Assembly: GCF_011762095.1 (NCBI RefSeq)
Contig: NZ_JAASQO010000001.1
Location: 310,001 to 374,000, forward strand
Direction of reading: 5' to 3'
Length of the DNA: 64,000 nt
Source: Parvibaculum indicum
Lineage (GTDB): Bacteria; Pseudomonadota; Alphaproteobacteria; Parvibaculales; Parvibaculaceae
Part shown: positions 8,740 to 17,035 of the stretch, piece by piece
Layout of the letters: each line of letters opens with the position of its first letter
Numbering within the stretch: position 1 is the stretch's first letter
Program-made: the position numbers and the translations under genes
Notes under the pieces: model-generated
Databases searched by the model: none
The model's input: the letters and a program-made list of their open reading frames with translations, nothing else
Told to the model about the DNA's origin: nothing

Positions 8740-9279
8740 TTACCCCGCGGGGTGAGGCCTGCCGCGTCCGTCCCCTGCGATACCGGCATATGCCGCGGCC
8801 TTTTGCAGCGCCATGAGCCCCGCCAGCGCAAGCACGTTCACAGCGAAAATTTCCCGCATGATTTCGCCCGTGAAGGCCCCGAATCCCGATTGCATGGCCA
8901 TCGCCGTCATATAAAGCACCGCTTCATATGCGAGAAAAGCCACCATCAGCCCAAAGGCCGCGGAACCGAAATCGCCGAAACGCGAGATGACGGATCGTAT
9001 CTGGAAAACGGCCAGCGTCGCCATCAAAGCCCCCGCGCCGATCGCAGCGCCCCAGAGGAACGTGCTCGCCGCAAGCGGATAGCCGAGAAGGCCAAAACCG
9101 ATCGCCTGATTGACGCCCCACGCCGCGCCGACAAGCAACAATCCGTCGCGACGGCTCATATTCAGGGCGGCGACCGTTGCCAGCGCCGCAAACGGCGTCG
9201 CGCAGGTGAACACATAGCTCAACCCCACACTCGCCGCGCCAAGGATACCGAACAGAATCCATTGCCGGTTATCATTCAT
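8740..9279 (-). CDS. Riboswitch-controlled integral membrane protein, candidate B12 or cobalt uptake
   Basis: This 179-residue protein consists of five or six hydrophobic segments with short loops and no catalytic motif that I recognise. A single early cysteine, C26, sits at the end of the first helix in VFTCATPF. The tail is basic and rich in Gly/Pro. The size and topology resemble S-components of ECF transporters, including the BtuM-type B12 carrier, but I cannot confirm homology. The only functional clue is the cobalamin riboswitch that precedes it, with no other gene in between. A role in cobalamin, corrinoid or cobalt uptake is therefore inferred. No ATPase or T-component gene lies nearby. 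Confidence 0.65.
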   Translation of the reverse strand: MNDNRQWILFGILGAASVGLSYVFTCATPFAALATVAALNMSRRDGLLLVGAAWGVNQAIGFGLLGYPLAASTFLWGAAIGAGALMATLAVFQIRSVISRFGDFGSAAFGLMVAFLAYEAVLYMTAMAMQSGFGAFTGEIMREIFAVNVLALAGLMALQKAAAYAGIAGDGRGRPHPAG

Positions 9280-9410
9280 CTCTACGTCTTCCTTTCCGCC
9301 CCACCCGGGCTCTCGTCGGGGGAATGCATGAAGGCCTGAAAGGAAAACGGATGACGCCGCCTGCCGTCAGCCTTCGGAGCACCCCGCCCGAGGAATGAAC
9401 ATCGTCTTGT

Positions 9411-9595
9411 TACGGCAGGTCTCCTGGCTCGCGGCTCAATGCGATGGCCCGCCTTCCCGATGCACCGGCACCAGTGGCAGATCATGGGCAATCGCTCGCC
9501 GCTTACAGTTGCGGGGGCAGCTCCGGCCTTGTTCATGGAAAGAACGCACCGGATTCCCTCGTCCCGCCATGGGGGCGGGACGCCGTAACGGCCCG
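9411..9595 (-). promoter_or_regulatory. Cobalamin (B12) riboswitch
   Basis: Read on the minus strand, the element shows the ordered conserved blocks of the cobalamin aptamer. They are a 5' ACGGCGTCCCGCC arm with its complement, GGGAATCCGGTG (about 9557-9546), GGAGCTGCCCCCGCAACTG (about 9523-9505), the B12 box GCCACTG (9478-9472), and the closing GAGCCAGGAGACCTGCC (9430-9414). It lies about 130 bases upstream of the membrane protein at 8740-9279. No hairpin followed by a T-run is seen after it, so control is probably at translation initiation. The remaining 9596-9813 should hold its promoter and that of the divergent cyclase gene. Confidence 0.95.
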
Positions 9596-9813
9596 AGAGT
9601 GGCGATCCAGACGCGCGTGTCAAGGAAACAACTTCCCAGCGGGCGCCCCATGCCCGGCAGCAATTACCTGCTTACCGGAACCTTGACGGCATTTTTTCGC
9701 AGAAAACTGTGCGTTTTAACTTTGGCAAGGTGCTTGCTTCCTGCCAGTCAGGCTGAAATCCAGGACTGGTCCCGTACCAACGATACGAGGGACCTGATCG
9801 GGGGGACACAGAG

Positions 9814-10530
9814 ATGGCACGAACAAATCATCTGGGGGCGATGGGAAGCTATGCGTCTCCCGACGTCGTGGGCGAAAGATCCGATTCTCTGACCGCACGC
9901 TTTCGCGACATGATGTCGGCGAGCCCCTCCAGCGGCGCGGACCGCCATCTGATGGAACGCGCGCTTGCCTATGCGCGGGAAGCGGAAACCCGCATCATGG
10001 AACTCAATGAGCGCGTCCACCGCCTGGAGGCGCTGAGCCAGACCGACGAACTGACCGGCCTTCTCAACCGGCGCGGCTTCCACGACATCCTTCACCGCAA
10101 TCTGATGAGCGCCACGCGCTACAGCGAAACCGGCGTGCTCGCCTATATCGATCTGGACGGCTTCAAGGCGGTAAACGACGAACACGGTCACGCCGCGGGC
10201 GACGAAGTGCTGCGCGCCGTGGGCGCCTATCTCAAGCGGAGCGTTCGCGCGACCGATTTCGCCGCGCGTCTGGGCGGCGACGAATTCGCGCTGATCTTCG
10301 TGCGCGCCGACATCCGCCCCGCCAGGGAACGCGCCCGCGACATCGTGCGCGGCATCAACTCGCTGAAGGCCGTCTATTCGAATGTCGAACTGCCGGTCAA
10401 GGCAAGCCTCGGCACCGCGACCTATCACGGCGAGACGGACGGTCACGAACTGATGGAACGCGCCGACCGCGCCATGTACCGCGCCAAGAAGCAACGCCCG
10501 CGCATCGTACCCTTCACCATGCACGAATGA
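9814..10530 (+). CDS. GGDEF-domain diguanylate cyclase
   Basis: This 238-residue soluble protein has a short N-terminal region with a predicted coiled coil (about 50-75, MERALAYAREAETRIMELN) leading into a complete GGDEF domain. It has DELTGLLNRRGF, the metal-binding YIDLDGFK, the signature GGDEF, and an RxxD inhibitory site (RATD) just upstream. It should make c-di-GMP. There is no receiver, PAS or membrane domain, so the input is unknown; the coiled coil may drive dimerisation. It is the second diguanylate cyclase in the window after PleD and is divergent from the B12 riboswitch. Confidence 0.92.
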   Translation: MARTNHLGAMGSYASPDVVGERSDSLTARFRDMMSASPSSGADRHLMERALAYAREAETRIMELNERVHRLEALSQTDELTGLLNRRGFHDILHRNLMSATRYSETGVLAYIDLDGFKAVNDEHGHAAGDEVLRAVGAYLKRSVRATDFAARLGGDEFALIFVRADIRPARERARDIVRGINSLKAVYSNVELPVKASLGTATYHGETDGHELMERADRAMYRAKKQRPRIVPFTMHE

Positions 10531-10545
10531 CGCTAGAGACCGCGC

Positions 10546-11418
10546 TCACGGTTTCCCGTGATGAGCCGAAATGGGGTGATACAGCTCCGGACGCCTGTCA
10601 CGGAAAAGGCCCCAGCCGACGCGGCGCTTGCGGATTTCGTCCAGGTCGAATGTCGCCGTGATGACTTCCTGCTTGTCGCGGCTGGCCTCCGCCACGATCT
10701 CGCCCGTCGGACCCGACAGGAACGACGACCCGTAAAACGTCAGCTCGCATTCCTCGCCGACTTCCTTCCCGATCCGATTCGACGCGACCAGCGGCACGAT
10801 ATTCGCCGCCGCATGGCCCTGCATGACGCGCTGCCAGTGATCGCGCGAGTCGATGGGCGGCGCGGGCGGCGGCTCCGACCCGATCGCCGTGGGATAGAAA
10901 AGCGCCTCCGCCCCCTGCACGGCCATGGCGCGCGCGGCTTCCGGGAACCACTGATCCCAGCAGATCGCCGCGCCGAACCGCCCATAGGCCGTATCCCAGA
11001 CCTTGAAGCCGGTATCGCCGGGCGAGAAATAGTACTTCTCCTGATAGCCCGGCCCGTCGGGAATATGGCTCTTGCGATAAAGGCCCAGCACCTCGCCATC
11101 CGCGTCGATCATCACCAGCGAATTGAAATGCGCATGATGCGCGCGCTCGAAAAAGGAAAGCGGCAGGACGACCTTCAACTCCTTCGCCAGATCGCGCATA
11201 CGCTGGATGAGTTCATGCTCCATCGCCTCAGCGGCGAGCTCGAAATGCTCCGGCTTGCGTTCCTTGCAGAAATAGGGCGTTTCGAAAAGCTCCTGCAGAA
11301 GGATCGCCTGCGCGCCTTTCTCCGCCGCTTCCCGTACCAGCGAGACCGCGCGATCGACATTCTCGTCCCGCGCCCAGCTGCAGGCCATCTGCGTGGCCGC
11401 GAATGTGACTTCCCGCAT
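10546..11418 (-). CDS. aguB: N-carbamoylputrescine amidase
   Basis: This 290-residue nitrilase-superfamily hydrolase has the Glu-Lys-Cys triad: E in LLQELFETPYFC, K in GLYRKSHIP and C in AAICWDQWFPE. The phrase ELFETPYFC and the overall length match plant-type N-carbamoylputrescine amidase, which releases putrescine, CO2 and ammonia in the agmatine route to polyamines. No agmatine deiminase gene is within the window. The start ATG is followed by the family-typical REVTFAATQMAC. It is divergent from the RidA gene. Confidence 0.9.
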   Translation of the reverse strand: MREVTFAATQMACSWARDENVDRAVSLVREAAEKGAQAILLQELFETPYFCKERKPEHFELAAEAMEHELIQRMRDLAKELKVVLPLSFFERAHHAHFNSLVMIDADGEVLGLYRKSHIPDGPGYQEKYYFSPGDTGFKVWDTAYGRFGAAICWDQWFPEAARAMAVQGAEALFYPTAIGSEPPPAPPIDSRDHWQRVMQGHAAANIVPLVASNRIGKEVGEECELTFYGSSFLSGPTGEIVAEASRDKQEVITATFDLDEIRKRRVGWGLFRDRRPELYHPISAHHGKP

Positions 11419-11571
11419 GACGCATCATCCTCGAATGACATCCCAAGGCCGGAAATATAGGCCTTCGACATCGCTCTGCACAGGCGTCATCTTGTCGAAC
11501 GGCCCTCGCCGGGCCGGAGCCGCTTCGCTATAAAGACGGTCGAAGCCAACATGCGACAAAGGGAGAAGGAC

Positions 11572-12039
11572 ATGGGTGGACAGATAGAAACGCGCCTCAA
11601 GGAACTCGGGATCGACCTGCCCAAGGCGTCGGCGCCCGCCGGCAGCTATGTTCCCTTCGTCATCACCGGCAATCAGGTCTTCATTTCCGGCCAGGGGCCC
11701 GTCGGGCCGAACGGGCTTGAATATACCGGCAAGGTCGGCGCCGAGCAGACCGCCGAAACCGCGGCGAAATCGGCCCGCCTGACGGCCCTCAACGTGATTG
11801 CCCAGCTCAAGGAAGCCTGTGGCGGCGATCTGGACCGGGTGACGCGCATCGTGAAGCTGACGGGCTTCGTCAACTGCGCCCCCGATTTCGACCAGCACCC
11901 CACCGTCATCAACGGCGCCTCCGATCTGCTGGTGGAGATCTTCGGCGACAAGGGCCGCCACGCCCGCTCCGCCGTGGGCATGGCAAGCCTTCCCTTTCAG
12001 ATGACGACCGAGATCGAAGCGGTAGCGGAAATCGCGTGA
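11572..12039 (+). CDS. RidA family (YjgF/YER057c) protein
   Basis: This 155-residue protein matches the RidA/YjgF fold: SYVPFVITGNQVFISGQGP, then a conserved C-terminal segment in which L..P....EIEAVAEIA closes the barrel. RidA enzymes remove reactive enamine/imine intermediates, and trimerise in the cytosol. The usual C-terminal arginine that binds the carboxylate is not in the standard place, so this belongs to a longer subgroup whose activity is less certain. The ATG at 11572 is chosen because of the GGGAGAAGG ribosome binding site in front of it; the in-frame ATG at 11551 lacks one. Confidence 0.85.
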   Translation: MGGQIETRLKELGIDLPKASAPAGSYVPFVITGNQVFISGQGPVGPNGLEYTGKVGAEQTAETAAKSARLTALNVIAQLKEACGGDLDRVTRIVKLTGFVNCAPDFDQHPTVINGASDLLVEIFGDKGRHARSAVGMASLPFQMTTEIEAVAEIA

Positions 12040-12096
12040 CGGCCCGGTCCGCCTGCCGATTTTGCGTCCGCGCCTCTCTCGACTAGATTCACGCTT

Positions 12097-13296
12097 ATGG
12101 GTGACGCGGAACAAGCCATTATCAGAGCGGTGAACAGCCTGTCGGAGGTCGATCCGGCGGCGTGGGATGCCTGCGCCAACCCGCCGGGCGAGCCCTACAA
12201 CCCGTTCCTGCGCCACGCTTTCCTCTCCGCGCTGGAGGAAAGCGGCTCCGCCACGCGCGCAACCGGCTGGCTGCCCTACCACCTGTTGCTCGAAGACGGC
12301 GCAGGCAGCGTGGCCGGCGCCATGCCCATGTATCTGAAGAGCCATAGCCGGGGCGAATATGTGTTCGACTATGGCTGGGCGGACGCCTTCGAGCGCGCAG
12401 GCGGCAGTTACTACCCCAAATTGCAGGTATCCATCCCCTTCACGCCCGTGACGGGACGGCGGCTTCTGGTGCCGCCCGGCCCCGCCATGGACGCCTCCCG
12501 GGACGCGCTGATCGCGGGCGGCATCGAAGTCGGCAACCGGCTCGGCACTTCGTCATTGCACATAACCTTCCTGACCGAAGAGGAATGGGACTATCTCGGC
12601 GACCGGGGCCTGCTGCAACGCACCGACCAGCAATTCCACTGGCACAATCGCGACTATGGCAGCTTCGACGATTTCCTCGCCGATCTGTCCTCGCGCAAGC
12701 GCAAGAACATCCGCAAGGAACGACAACGCGCGCTGGAAAACGGTATCGAGATCGAATGGGTGACGGGCAGCGACCTTACCGAGGATCACTGGGACGCCTT
12801 CTATATGTTCTATATGGATACGGGCGCACGCAAATGGGGCTCGCCCTACCTCACCCGGTCCTTCTTCAGCATCGTCAATGAGCGCATGCCGGAAGACATT
12901 CTGCTCATCATGGCAAAGCGCGACGGCCGCTACATCGCCGGCGCCCTGAACCTGATCGGCTCCGACGCGCTATACGGGCGCAACTGGGGCGCGGTGGAGC
13001 ACCATCCCTTTCTGCATTTCGAATGCTGCTACTATCAGGCCATCGACTTTGCCATCGACAGAGGGCTGCAGCGGGTCGAGGCCGGCGCGCAGGGCGAACA
13101 CAAGCTCGCCCGGGGCTACGTTCCCTCGCGCACCCATAGCGCGCACTGGATCGCCAATGAGAGCTTCCGAAATGCTGTCGGCGAATATCTGGAGCGCGAA
13201 CGCCAGTATGTCGAGCACGACATCGAAACGCTTGGCGAATACGCCCCCTTTCGGCACGATAACGACGCAATACAACGCGAAGAGGACGACTTCTGA
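12097..13296 (+). CDS. GNAT/FemAB-like acyltransferase (DUF482, COG3146)
   Basis: This 399-residue soluble protein matches the COG3146/DUF482 family, described as predicted N-acyltransferases with two GNAT-like halves related to peptidoglycan FemAB enzymes. Typical landmarks are YNPFLRHAFL near the N-terminus, RKRKNIRKER in the middle, and FECCYYQAIDFAI...VEAGAQGEHKLARGY near the C-terminus. The biochemical role is not established. The stop lies 3 bases before the HIT gene start, so the two are likely co-transcribed. Confidence 0.85.
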   Translation: MGDAEQAIIRAVNSLSEVDPAAWDACANPPGEPYNPFLRHAFLSALEESGSATRATGWLPYHLLLEDGAGSVAGAMPMYLKSHSRGEYVFDYGWADAFERAGGSYYPKLQVSIPFTPVTGRRLLVPPGPAMDASRDALIAGGIEVGNRLGTSSLHITFLTEEEWDYLGDRGLLQRTDQQFHWHNRDYGSFDDFLADLSSRKRKNIRKERQRALENGIEIEWVTGSDLTEDHWDAFYMFYMDTGARKWGSPYLTRSFFSIVNERMPEDILLIMAKRDGRYIAGALNLIGSDALYGRNWGAVEHHPFLHFECCYYQAIDFAIDRGLQRVEAGAQGEHKLARGYVPSRTHSAHWIANESFRNAVGEYLERERQYVEHDIETLGEYAPFRHDNDAIQREEDDF

Positions 13297-13299
13297 TCC

Positions 13300-13719
13300 A
13301 TGGCCTATGACAAGAACAATATTTTCGCCAAAATCCTTCGAGACGAGGCACCCTGCTTCAAGGTCTATGAGGACGACATGACCCTCGCCTTCATGGATGT
13401 GATGCCGCAGGCGGAGGGCCACACGCTTGTCATCCCCAAATCCGAGGCGGAAAACCTGTTCGACCTCGATGCCGATTACGCCGCCGCCATGGCACGGACG
13501 ACGAAAAAGGTCGCCGCGGCGGTGAAGAAGGCCTTCGACGCGCCGGGCATCATGATCGCACAGCTGAACGGCGCACCCGCCGGACAGACCGTGTTCCACA
13601 TCCATACGCACATCATTCCGCGCGCGGAGGGGATCGACCTGAAACTGCATGCACGTCAGATGGCCGATATGGATATTCTGAAACAACATGCCGAGCGCGT
13701 GATCGCCGCGCTGGACTGA
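13300..13719 (+). CDS. HIT family protein (histidine-triad nucleotide hydrolase)
   Basis: This 139-residue protein carries the histidine triad HIHTHIIPR (H-x-H-x-H-x-x) near residue 105 and the N-terminal segment NNIFAKILRDEAPCFKVYED shared by Hint-type phosphoramidases. These enzymes hydrolyse AMP-lysine and similar nucleoside phosphoramidates in the cytosol. The start ATG at 13300 lies 4 bases after the acyltransferase stop codon. It is followed 55 bases later by the beta-propeller lipoprotein gene. Confidence 0.93.
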   Translation: MAYDKNNIFAKILRDEAPCFKVYEDDMTLAFMDVMPQAEGHTLVIPKSEAENLFDLDADYAAAMARTTKKVAAAVKKAFDAPGIMIAQLNGAPAGQTVFHIHTHIIPRAEGIDLKLHARQMADMDILKQHAERVIAALD

Positions 13720-13774
13720 AACGGCTTTTATCGGGGGCCGCGGAAAGCGAAATCGCCGCGGCATGTGGGGAAAT

Positions 13775-15430
13775 ATGAAGACAAAAAAAATGACGGCACT
13801 GGCTGTCGGCATAGGCGCCGCGTCGGTGCTGCTGCTTACCGCCTGCGAAGAAAAGAAGGAAACGCCCGCCCAGCGCTTTTCGATGGAAGAGGTCACGGCC
13901 CCCTCTCCCTTTCATGGCATTCACGGGATCACCGTCGAAAAGGATGGCACCATGCTGGCGGGCAGCGTGATCGGCCGCAGCATCTACGAAGTCGATCCGG
14001 AAACCGGCGCCACGGCCGTTTACGAAGGTCCGCCCAAAGGCATGGCGGACGATCTGGAACAGGGCCCCGACGGGACGCTCGCCTGGACCGCCTTCATCGA
14101 CGGCAAGGTCCATGCCCGCAAACCCGACGGTACGGTGACGACGATCGCCGAAGGCCTGCACGGCATCAACTCCATCGCCTGGACCGATGACGGACGCCTT
14201 TTCGCAACCCAGGTCTTTCTGGGCGACGCGCTCTATGAACTCGATCCCACAGGCCAGAAATCGCCGCGCAAGATCATGGAAGGCATGGGCGGCCTGAACG
14301 GGTTCGACTTCGGCCCCGACGGCAAGCTCTATGGACCGCTCTGGGACAAGGGCGAAATCGCCCGTGTCGACGTGGACAAGGCAACGCTCGATGTCGTCGC
14401 CGACGGCTTCGGCATCCCCGCCGCCGTCAATTTCAGCCCCGACGGAAAACTCTTCGCCGTCGATACGCAGCGCGGCGAAGTCGTGCGCGTCGACCCCGCG
14501 GATGGCTCGAAAGAGGTCGTGGCGAAAGTAAAACCCGCCATCGACAATCTCGCCTTCGACAATGGCGGCAACCTCTTCATCACCAACATGGCGGATAATG
14601 CCGTCATCGCGGTGGACATCCGGAACGGAAAATCCCGCACGGTCGTCTCCGGTCCGCTGGCCGTGGCAGGCGGCATCGCGCGCGCCAATGAAAGCGGCGA
14701 GGATGTGCTTTATATCGCCGACGGTTTCGCCTTCCGGAAACTTCATCTCGCCAGCGGCCGGATGGAAGAAATCGCGCGCATGTGGAGCGGCGATATCGAC
14801 TACCCGCTCAATGTCGCCGTCGCCAACGGCCATGTCACCGTGGCCGGGCTTACCTCGGGCGCCGTGCAGGTCTTCGATCAGGAAGCCGGTAAATCCATCG
14901 CCCTCATGCACGGCTTCATCACGCCGAGCGCCGCCATCGCCATGACGGACGGTCGCATCGTCGTGGCCGAATATGCCAAAGGCCGCCTCCTCATGGTGGA
15001 TCCGGAACATTCCGACGCACGCACCGAAATCGTCACCGGCCTTGAAGGCCCCGAATACATGATGGCGACGGGCGACGGCTCCATCTATGTGAGCGAGACC
15101 GAGGGCGGCGTCATCTCGCGCATCGACCCGGAAAGCGGAGAACGGACCGTGCTGGTCGCCGATCTCGACGCGCCCGAAGGCTTCGACATCGCGCCGGACG
15201 GCAAACTCATCATCGCCGAGGTCGGCGCGAAACGCATCGTCGCCGTCGATCCGGAAAGCGGCACCAGAGAGGTTTTACGGGCCGACCTGCCCATCGGCCT
15301 GAAGGGGCCGGCCGAACTGCCCTCCTCATATGTTCCCACCGGCATCTCCGTGGGCCCCGACGGCGACATCTATTTCTCGTCCGATATCGAGGCCCGGATA
15401 TTCCGTTTGAGAGAAACCGGCGCCAACTAG
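13775..15430 (+). CDS. Beta-propeller lipoprotein (SMP-30/NHL-like)
   Basis: This 551-residue exported protein has a lipobox LLLTAC near residue 23, so it should be lipid-anchored to a membrane facing the periplasm. The rest consists of repeated blades with patterns such as GPDGKLY, SPDGKLFAVD, DGSIYVSE and APDGKLIIAEV. These are typical of SMP-30/gluconolactonase and NHL-type propellers; about ten repeats are visible, so two propellers are possible. The enzyme activity, if any, is unknown. The ATG at 13775 is chosen because a GGGGAA ribosome binding site precedes it and the signal sequence starts there. It is 17 bases before the esterase gene. Confidence 0.75.
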   Translation: MKTKKMTALAVGIGAASVLLLTACEEKKETPAQRFSMEEVTAPSPFHGIHGITVEKDGTMLAGSVIGRSIYEVDPETGATAVYEGPPKGMADDLEQGPDGTLAWTAFIDGKVHARKPDGTVTTIAEGLHGINSIAWTDDGRLFATQVFLGDALYELDPTGQKSPRKIMEGMGGLNGFDFGPDGKLYGPLWDKGEIARVDVDKATLDVVADGFGIPAAVNFSPDGKLFAVDTQRGEVVRVDPADGSKEVVAKVKPAIDNLAFDNGGNLFITNMADNAVIAVDIRNGKSRTVVSGPLAVAGGIARANESGEDVLYIADGFAFRKLHLASGRMEEIARMWSGDIDYPLNVAVANGHVTVAGLTSGAVQVFDQEAGKSIALMHGFITPSAAIAMTDGRIVVAEYAKGRLLMVDPEHSDARTEIVTGLEGPEYMMATGDGSIYVSETEGGVISRIDPESGERTVLVADLDAPEGFDIAPDGKLIIAEVGAKRIVAVDPESGTREVLRADLPIGLKGPAELPSSYVPTGISVGPDGDIYFSSDIEARIFRLRETGAN

Positions 15431-15447
15431 AGGTTCGGGAGGAGACA

Positions 15448-16344
15448 ATGAAGATCATTCGGCTTGCCGCTTGTCTCTGTCTCCTCTCACTTGCCGGTGT
15501 TACCGCCGCCCGCGCCGCAACCATCGATGTGGACGGCACTGAACGCAACTACCTGATCTTTCGCACCGCCGATCTCCCCCTTCCCGCACCGACCGTCATC
15601 GTCTTGCATGGCGGCGGTGGCGGCGCCGAACGCATGGCGGCCTATAACGGCTTCGGGGACTTCGCCAGGGAACACGGCATCCTTGCCATCTATCCCGAAG
15701 CCATCGACCATTTCTGGAACGATGGACGAAAGGACGAACGCGGCGCCGCATCTGACGATACAGGCTTCCTGAGAGCGCTGATCCGGACGCTTGTTGCCGA
15801 AGGTCTTGCCGACCCGTCCCGCATCTATCTCACCGGCATGTCGAATGGCGGCATGATGACGTTACACATGGCATGTACCGCGCCGGGGCTATTCGCTGCC
15901 ATCGCGGTGGTCGCTGCTTCCCAGCCACAAGACGTGCCCTGTCCGGTAAAGCAGCCTCTGCCCGTCCTGCTCGTCAACGGAACAGATGATGGCATGGTCC
16001 CCTATAAGGGCGGCCCCGTCGGCAAGGGGTGGACAGATCGCGGGCGCGTCATCGGCCATGAAAACACGCTCCGCTTATGGGCACGGGCAAATGACTGCTC
16101 GCAAATGGCCGCGACGGCGCCTCTGCCCGATACCGCCCGTGACGGCATGAGATCGACCGAGACCGTGTTCGACTGTCCGGCGGATACCGCCGTCATCGGC
16201 ATCACGGTCGAAGGTGGCGACCATAGCTGGCCCGGCGGTTCTCGCGGGCCCATCGCGCGCATGCTGCTCGGACCCGTCACGCGGGATTTCAGCGCCAATC
16301 GGATAATCTGGAACTTCTTCAAGCCCCGTGCCCGCGCACAATAG
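15448..16344 (+). CDS. Exported LpqC/polyhydroxybutyrate depolymerase-like esterase
   Basis: This 298-residue protein has a signal peptide (MKIIRLAACLCLLSLAGVTAARA) and an alpha/beta hydrolase fold. It has the oxyanion-region VLHGGGGGAE, the nucleophile elbow GMSNGG (Ser in G-x-S-x-G), the acid in VNGTDDGMVPY and the histidine in GGDHSWPGG. The family (LpqC/COG3509) includes extracellular PHB depolymerases and feruloyl or acetylxylan esterases. The substrate is not predictable. It is probably co-transcribed with the propeller lipoprotein just upstream, so both act outside the cytosol. Confidence 0.85.
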   Translation: MKIIRLAACLCLLSLAGVTAARAATIDVDGTERNYLIFRTADLPLPAPTVIVLHGGGGGAERMAAYNGFGDFAREHGILAIYPEAIDHFWNDGRKDERGAASDDTGFLRALIRTLVAEGLADPSRIYLTGMSNGGMMTLHMACTAPGLFAAIAVVAASQPQDVPCPVKQPLPVLLVNGTDDGMVPYKGGPVGKGWTDRGRVIGHENTLRLWARANDCSQMAATAPLPDTARDGMRSTETVFDCPADTAVIGITVEGGDHSWPGGSRGPIARMLLGPVTRDFSANRIIWNFFKPRARAQ

Positions 16345-16346
16345 AA

Positions 16347-16372
16347 AACCCCGGCAGTTGCCCGCCGAGGTT
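16347..16372 (-). terminator. Terminator of the VOC gene
   Basis: Read leftward, a 9-base stem (AACCTCGGC/GCCGGGGTT, one G-U pair) is followed by TTCTATT, 24 bases past the VOC stop codon. It sits 3 bases after the stop of the convergent esterase gene. Confidence 0.55.
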
Positions 16373-16395
16373 CGATGTCGTGAAGGCTGAAAGCC

Positions 16396-16761
16396 TCAGC
16401 CCATCTTGAAGACGCAGATCTTGTTGCCGTCCGGGTCGCGGAAATAGGCGCCGTAAAACCCCTGCATCCGCTCGCCCGGCGCGCCTTCGTCCGGCGCGCC
16501 AAGTTCCATCGCCCTGGCATGCATCGCATCGACCTTCGCGCGGTCGGGCATGGCCAGAGACACCATGTTGCCATTGCCGGGCTTTGCTTCCTTCTGGTCG
16601 TAGGGCACGAAAACGCCCAGCATCGCGCCCTCGCCCGTACCCCAGAAGGTGAAGCGGTCGCTCTCCATGAGCTGCTTGGCGCCCATCTCGGCCATCAGCG
16701 GCTCGTAAAACGCCTTGGACCGCGCCCGGTCGTTCGTGCCTACCGTTACATATCCGATCAT
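16396..16761 (-). CDS. VOC family protein (glyoxalase/bleomycin-resistance fold)
   Basis: This 121-residue protein starts MIGYVTVGTNDRARSKAFYEPLM and ends GAYFRDPDGNKICVF, the two landmarks of small vicinal-oxygen-chelate proteins. They act as dimers with a metal site that includes the Glu/His positions near the ends of each beta-alpha-beta-beta-beta unit. The substrate is unknown. The ATG at 16761 has an AGGGAGAG ribosome binding site 8 bases upstream. The same frame stays open upstream, where it encodes a remnant of a different family. Confidence 0.88.
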   Translation of the reverse strand: MIGYVTVGTNDRARSKAFYEPLMAEMGAKQLMESDRFTFWGTGEGAMLGVFVPYDQKEAKPGNGNMVSLAMPDRAKVDAMHARAMELGAPDEGAPGERMQGFYGAYFRDPDGNKICVFKMG

Positions 16762-16812
16762 CGGAATTCTCTCCCTGGAGGTCTGTTCTTGTTTCCGGCA
16801 GCGAGGACAGTG

Positions 16813-16971
16813 CGGTGCGAAGCCGGACCTCGCTTCCCGCCAATGACCGTCCCGCAGGATCACGACGCAAATCGAGTCGCAAAGCCCTGCGATGCTGCCA
16901 TCGGCACGATAGCGCACAAAACACGTATCGAAATGCACTTTGTCGTGACCGGCTTCCCGTCCGCCCGGCAT
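16813..16971 (-). pseudogene. Truncated SnoaL/NTF2-like (DUF6841-type) remnant
   Basis: Directly upstream of, and in frame with, the VOC gene lie about 50 codons. They resemble the C-terminal end of a SnoaL/NTF2-like domain: HFDTCFVRYRADGS, then CVVILRDGHWREARSGFAP. The expected N-terminal half is missing. Beyond 16972 the sequence runs at once into the clpA terminator hairpin. There is no clear ribosome binding site. I read it as a 5'-truncated gene remnant. Whether it was once fused to the VOC domain is unclear. Confidence 0.5.
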
Positions 16972-16978
16972 GGAACGT

Positions 16979-17010
16979 AAAAAAACCGCCGGAGAATAAA
17001 TCTCCGGCGG
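16979..17010 (-). terminator. Rho-independent terminator of clpA
   Basis: A 10-base perfect stem (CCGCCGGAGA/TCTCCGGCGG) with a 5-base loop is followed on the minus strand by seven T residues, 26 bases past the clpA stop codon. Confidence 0.9.
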
Positions 17011-17035
17011 TCTTCGAGACTTCCTGTCGGGGCGA

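Noticed and set aside
7647-8831. A possible N-terminal extension of EipB of nearly 400 residues
   Set aside because: The upstream part is the antisense of the hydroxyacid dehydrogenase gene, and the signal peptide at 7646 marks the real start.
9300-9410. A transcription terminator after the B12 riboswitch
   Set aside because: I found no stem followed by a T-run, so I do not call one.
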